The notes beneath the pieces are model-generated. The model saw only the letters and a program-made list of their open reading frames with translations. It ran no database searches and was not told the origin of the DNA. The position numbers were made by a program, and so were the translations under genes. Below are positions 21,818 through 23,099 of a stretch of DNA of 23,099 nt, piece after piece (position 1 is the first letter of the stretch; the number at the start of each line of letters is the position of its first letter). Origin of the DNA: JANYBV01 sp043763155 (lineage in GTDB: Bacteria; Pseudomonadota; Alphaproteobacteria; Rickettsiales; SXRF01). The DNA lies in assembly GCA_043763155.1 (NCBI GenBank), contig JAYULW010000100.1, positions 1-23,099 on the forward strand, read 5' to 3'.

Positions 21818-23034
21818 TCAAACACCCGCGTGTTCTTGGGCCGCACGAATAACTGATCATTGCGCCGTATCACCAGCGAGTCAACAATAGTCTTGGGCAC
21901 CTCCGCCTGCAGGATCATGCCGTTTTTGCGCTGCATTTCCAGCTTAGCCAGCGGGCCTGCCGGGTTGATATGAATTACCACCACCGGAATATACTCATGG
22001 TCGCCGTCAGGCACCTTGGTCACGAACATTTCATGCGGGCGGGCGAAAATACGCACCGGAATCCCGCGCTCCGCCAATACATTGCGCATCTGCCCGCGCG
22101 TGGAGCGCTTAGGCGCAATGGTCTGCAGCTCACCCGGCAACGGCAGGCTGGGAACAACCTTGCGAATAGCCCCCACCAGCTCCGGATAGCGCGACAACCA
22201 ATGCTTGCCGCCGCTAGCTGCGGTCGCCACGGCCGCGGGCGCTTGCGCCTCCCACAAATCATCTTCCGCCAGATGCACCTGCCCGCCCTCGTCTTTCCAG
22301 CCGATGAACTCGTTATAATTGCCCAGAAAGTCATACACAAAGCCGTTGGTCGGCTGGTGATACACTTCTTCGGGCGTGCCCATCTGCTCGATCTTGCCAT
22401 GGTTCATCACCACCACCCGGTCGGAAACTTCCATCGCCTCTTCCTGGTCATGCGTCACGAAAATGCTGGTGATATGAATATCGTCATGCAACCGGCGCAG
22501 CCAGCGGCGCAGTTCTTTGCGCACCTTCGCGTCCAGCGCCCCACACGGCTCATCCAGCAGCAAGAGCTTCGGCTCCACCGCCAGCGAGCGCGCCAGCGCC
22601 ACGCGCTGCCGCTGCCCGCCCGAAAGCTGCGAAGGGTAACGGTCGTAGAATTTATCCAGATGCACCAGCGTCAGCAAATTCATCACCCGGTCAGTAATTT
22701 CCTTAGGGCTGGGGCGCACCTCTTTCGGGCGCACCCGCAGGCCGAATGCCACATTCTCAAACACCGTCATATGTTTGAACAAAGCATAATGCTGGAACAC
22801 AAAGCCCACATTGCGCTCTTTCACATGCATGCGGTTGGCTTCCCGCCCGCCAATCAGCACGCTGCCGGAATCGGCAAACTCAAGCCCAGCGATAATGCGC
22901 AGCAGCGTCGTCTTGCCCGAACCCGAAGGCCCAAGCAGCGCCACCAGCTCGCCGTCATTGATTTTCAGGTTCACATCCCCCAGCGCGGTGAAATCACCAA
23001 AGGCCTTGCGAATATTTTTAACTTCAATGCTCAT
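21814..23034 (-). CDS. cysA: Sulfate/thiosulfate ABC transporter ATP-binding protein CysA
   Basis: A 406-aa ATPase of the sulfate/thiosulfate importer. Walker A G-P-S-G-S-G-K-T-T (35-43), Q-loop V-F-Q-H-Y-A-L-F, signature L-S-G-G-Q (137-141), Walker B L-L-L-L-D-E-P (157-163) and the CysA-specific continuation C-G-A-L-D-A-K-V-R-K-E-L-R-R-W-L. D-E-P-C replaces the usual D-E-P-F. The C-terminal half is longer than in typical CysA (about 350 aa), with an insert near residues 255-320 that includes an alanine-rich stretch. AAGGA lies 8 nt before the ATG, inside the end of cysW, so cysW-cysA-pgsA is one transcription unit. Confidence 0.93.
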   Translation of the reverse strand: MSIEVKNIRKAFGDFTALGDVNLKINDGELVALLGPSGSGKTTLLRIIAGLEFADSGSVLIGGREANRMHVKERNVGFVFQHYALFKHMTVFENVAFGLRVRPKEVRPSPKEITDRVMNLLTLVHLDKFYDRYPSQLSGGQRQRVALARSLAVEPKLLLLDEPCGALDAKVRKELRRWLRRLHDDIHITSIFVTHDQEEAMEVSDRVVVMNHGKIEQMGTPEEVYHQPTNGFVYDFLGNYNEFIGWKDEGGQVHLAEDDLWEAQAPAAVATAASGGKHWLSRYPELVGAIRKVVPSLPLPGELQTIAPKRSTRGQMRNVLAERGIPVRIFARPHEMFVTKVPDGDHEYIPVVVIHINPAGPLAKLEMQRKNGMILQAEVPKTIVDSLVIRRNDQLFVRPKNTRVFE

Positions 23035-23036
23035 GC

Positions 23037-23099
23037 TTATTCCTTATTTTTAGCGCGCATTTCGGCTGCGAATTTGAACTCGATCAGGCTCTTCAGCAG
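23037..23099 (-). CDS. cysW: CysW, sulfate ABC transporter permease, last 20 codons
   Basis: The right edge holds the end of a minus-strand frame reading L-L-K-S-L-I-E-F-K-F-A-A-E-M-R-A-K-N-K-E and a TAA at 23039-23037, only 2 nt before the cysA start. A final hydrophobic segment running into a basic, Glu-rich tail fits the C-terminus of CysW, the gene normally placed before cysA. The identification rests mainly on position. Confidence 0.6.
   Translation of the reverse strand: MLKSLIEFKFAAEMRAKNKE

Noticed and set aside
1..23099. tRNA, rRNA, insertion sequence or prophage genes
   Set aside because: I found no tRNA-like cloverleaf, rRNA segment, transposase or phage gene in either strand by reading; this was not a computed search.

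Overview
The window looks like chromosomal DNA of a moderately GC-rich alphaproteobacterium. The strongest taxonomic hint is the adjacent lgt – MidA-type methyltransferase – laccase-domain (pgeF) block, an arrangement typical of that class; mlaA followed directly by mlaC, and cysA with the end of cysW, fit as well. Genus-level placement cannot be made from the sequence. Several genes (repeat-rich, small membrane, or lacking recognisable family) suggest a poorly sampled lineage.

Layout. (1) 1-1406+: the 3' end of mlaA and mlaC (outer-membrane lipid asymmetry), then an exported two-repeat PepSY-like protein and, to 2159, a DUF347-repeat membrane protein. (2) 3552-2156 on the minus strand: a sigma70-type promoter, a clear cobalamin riboswitch, then two genes of unknown function (an exported protein and a two-TM protein). 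(3) 4992-3592-: a SAM-dependent methyltransferase, divergent from a small two-TM protein (5074-5352+). (4) 5467-9354: a cytoplasm-start protein with a perfect metzincin zinc motif in an unusual N-terminal place, a second small two-TM protein, and a 505-residue protein built from degenerate HTH-like modules. (5) 9542-13040: a split transketolase (two genes overlapping by 4 nt), convergent with a GT-C type membrane glycosyltransferase. (6) 13151-14754: an uncharacterised 413-aa protein with a QETGH motif and a small lipoprotein. (7) 15046-16955: a highly repetitive curlin-like secreted protein with a strong terminator, followed by a complete miniature transcription unit (11-bp repeat array, promoter, RBS, 56-aa ORF, terminator). 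(8) 17070-23099: core genes: a conserved small protein, lgt, midA-like, a palindromic dispersed repeat, pgeF, ilvE, then on the minus strand cysW(end)-cysA-pgsA.

How it works together. Most named genes concern the envelope: lipid transport (Mla), lipoprotein maturation (Lgt), phospholipid synthesis (PgsA), glycan transfer (GT-C), and a surface amyloid. The least explained and most interesting parts are the B12-riboswitch-controlled unknown operon, three unknown proteins sharing a short C-terminal W-x3-V-x4-P motif, the possibly circularly permuted metzincin, and the 56-aa gene behind a six-unit, helically phased 11-bp repeat array. Four convergent gene pairs share their stop-codon bases (CTAR), and at least one core gene (pgeF) appears to be transcribed as a leaderless mRNA.
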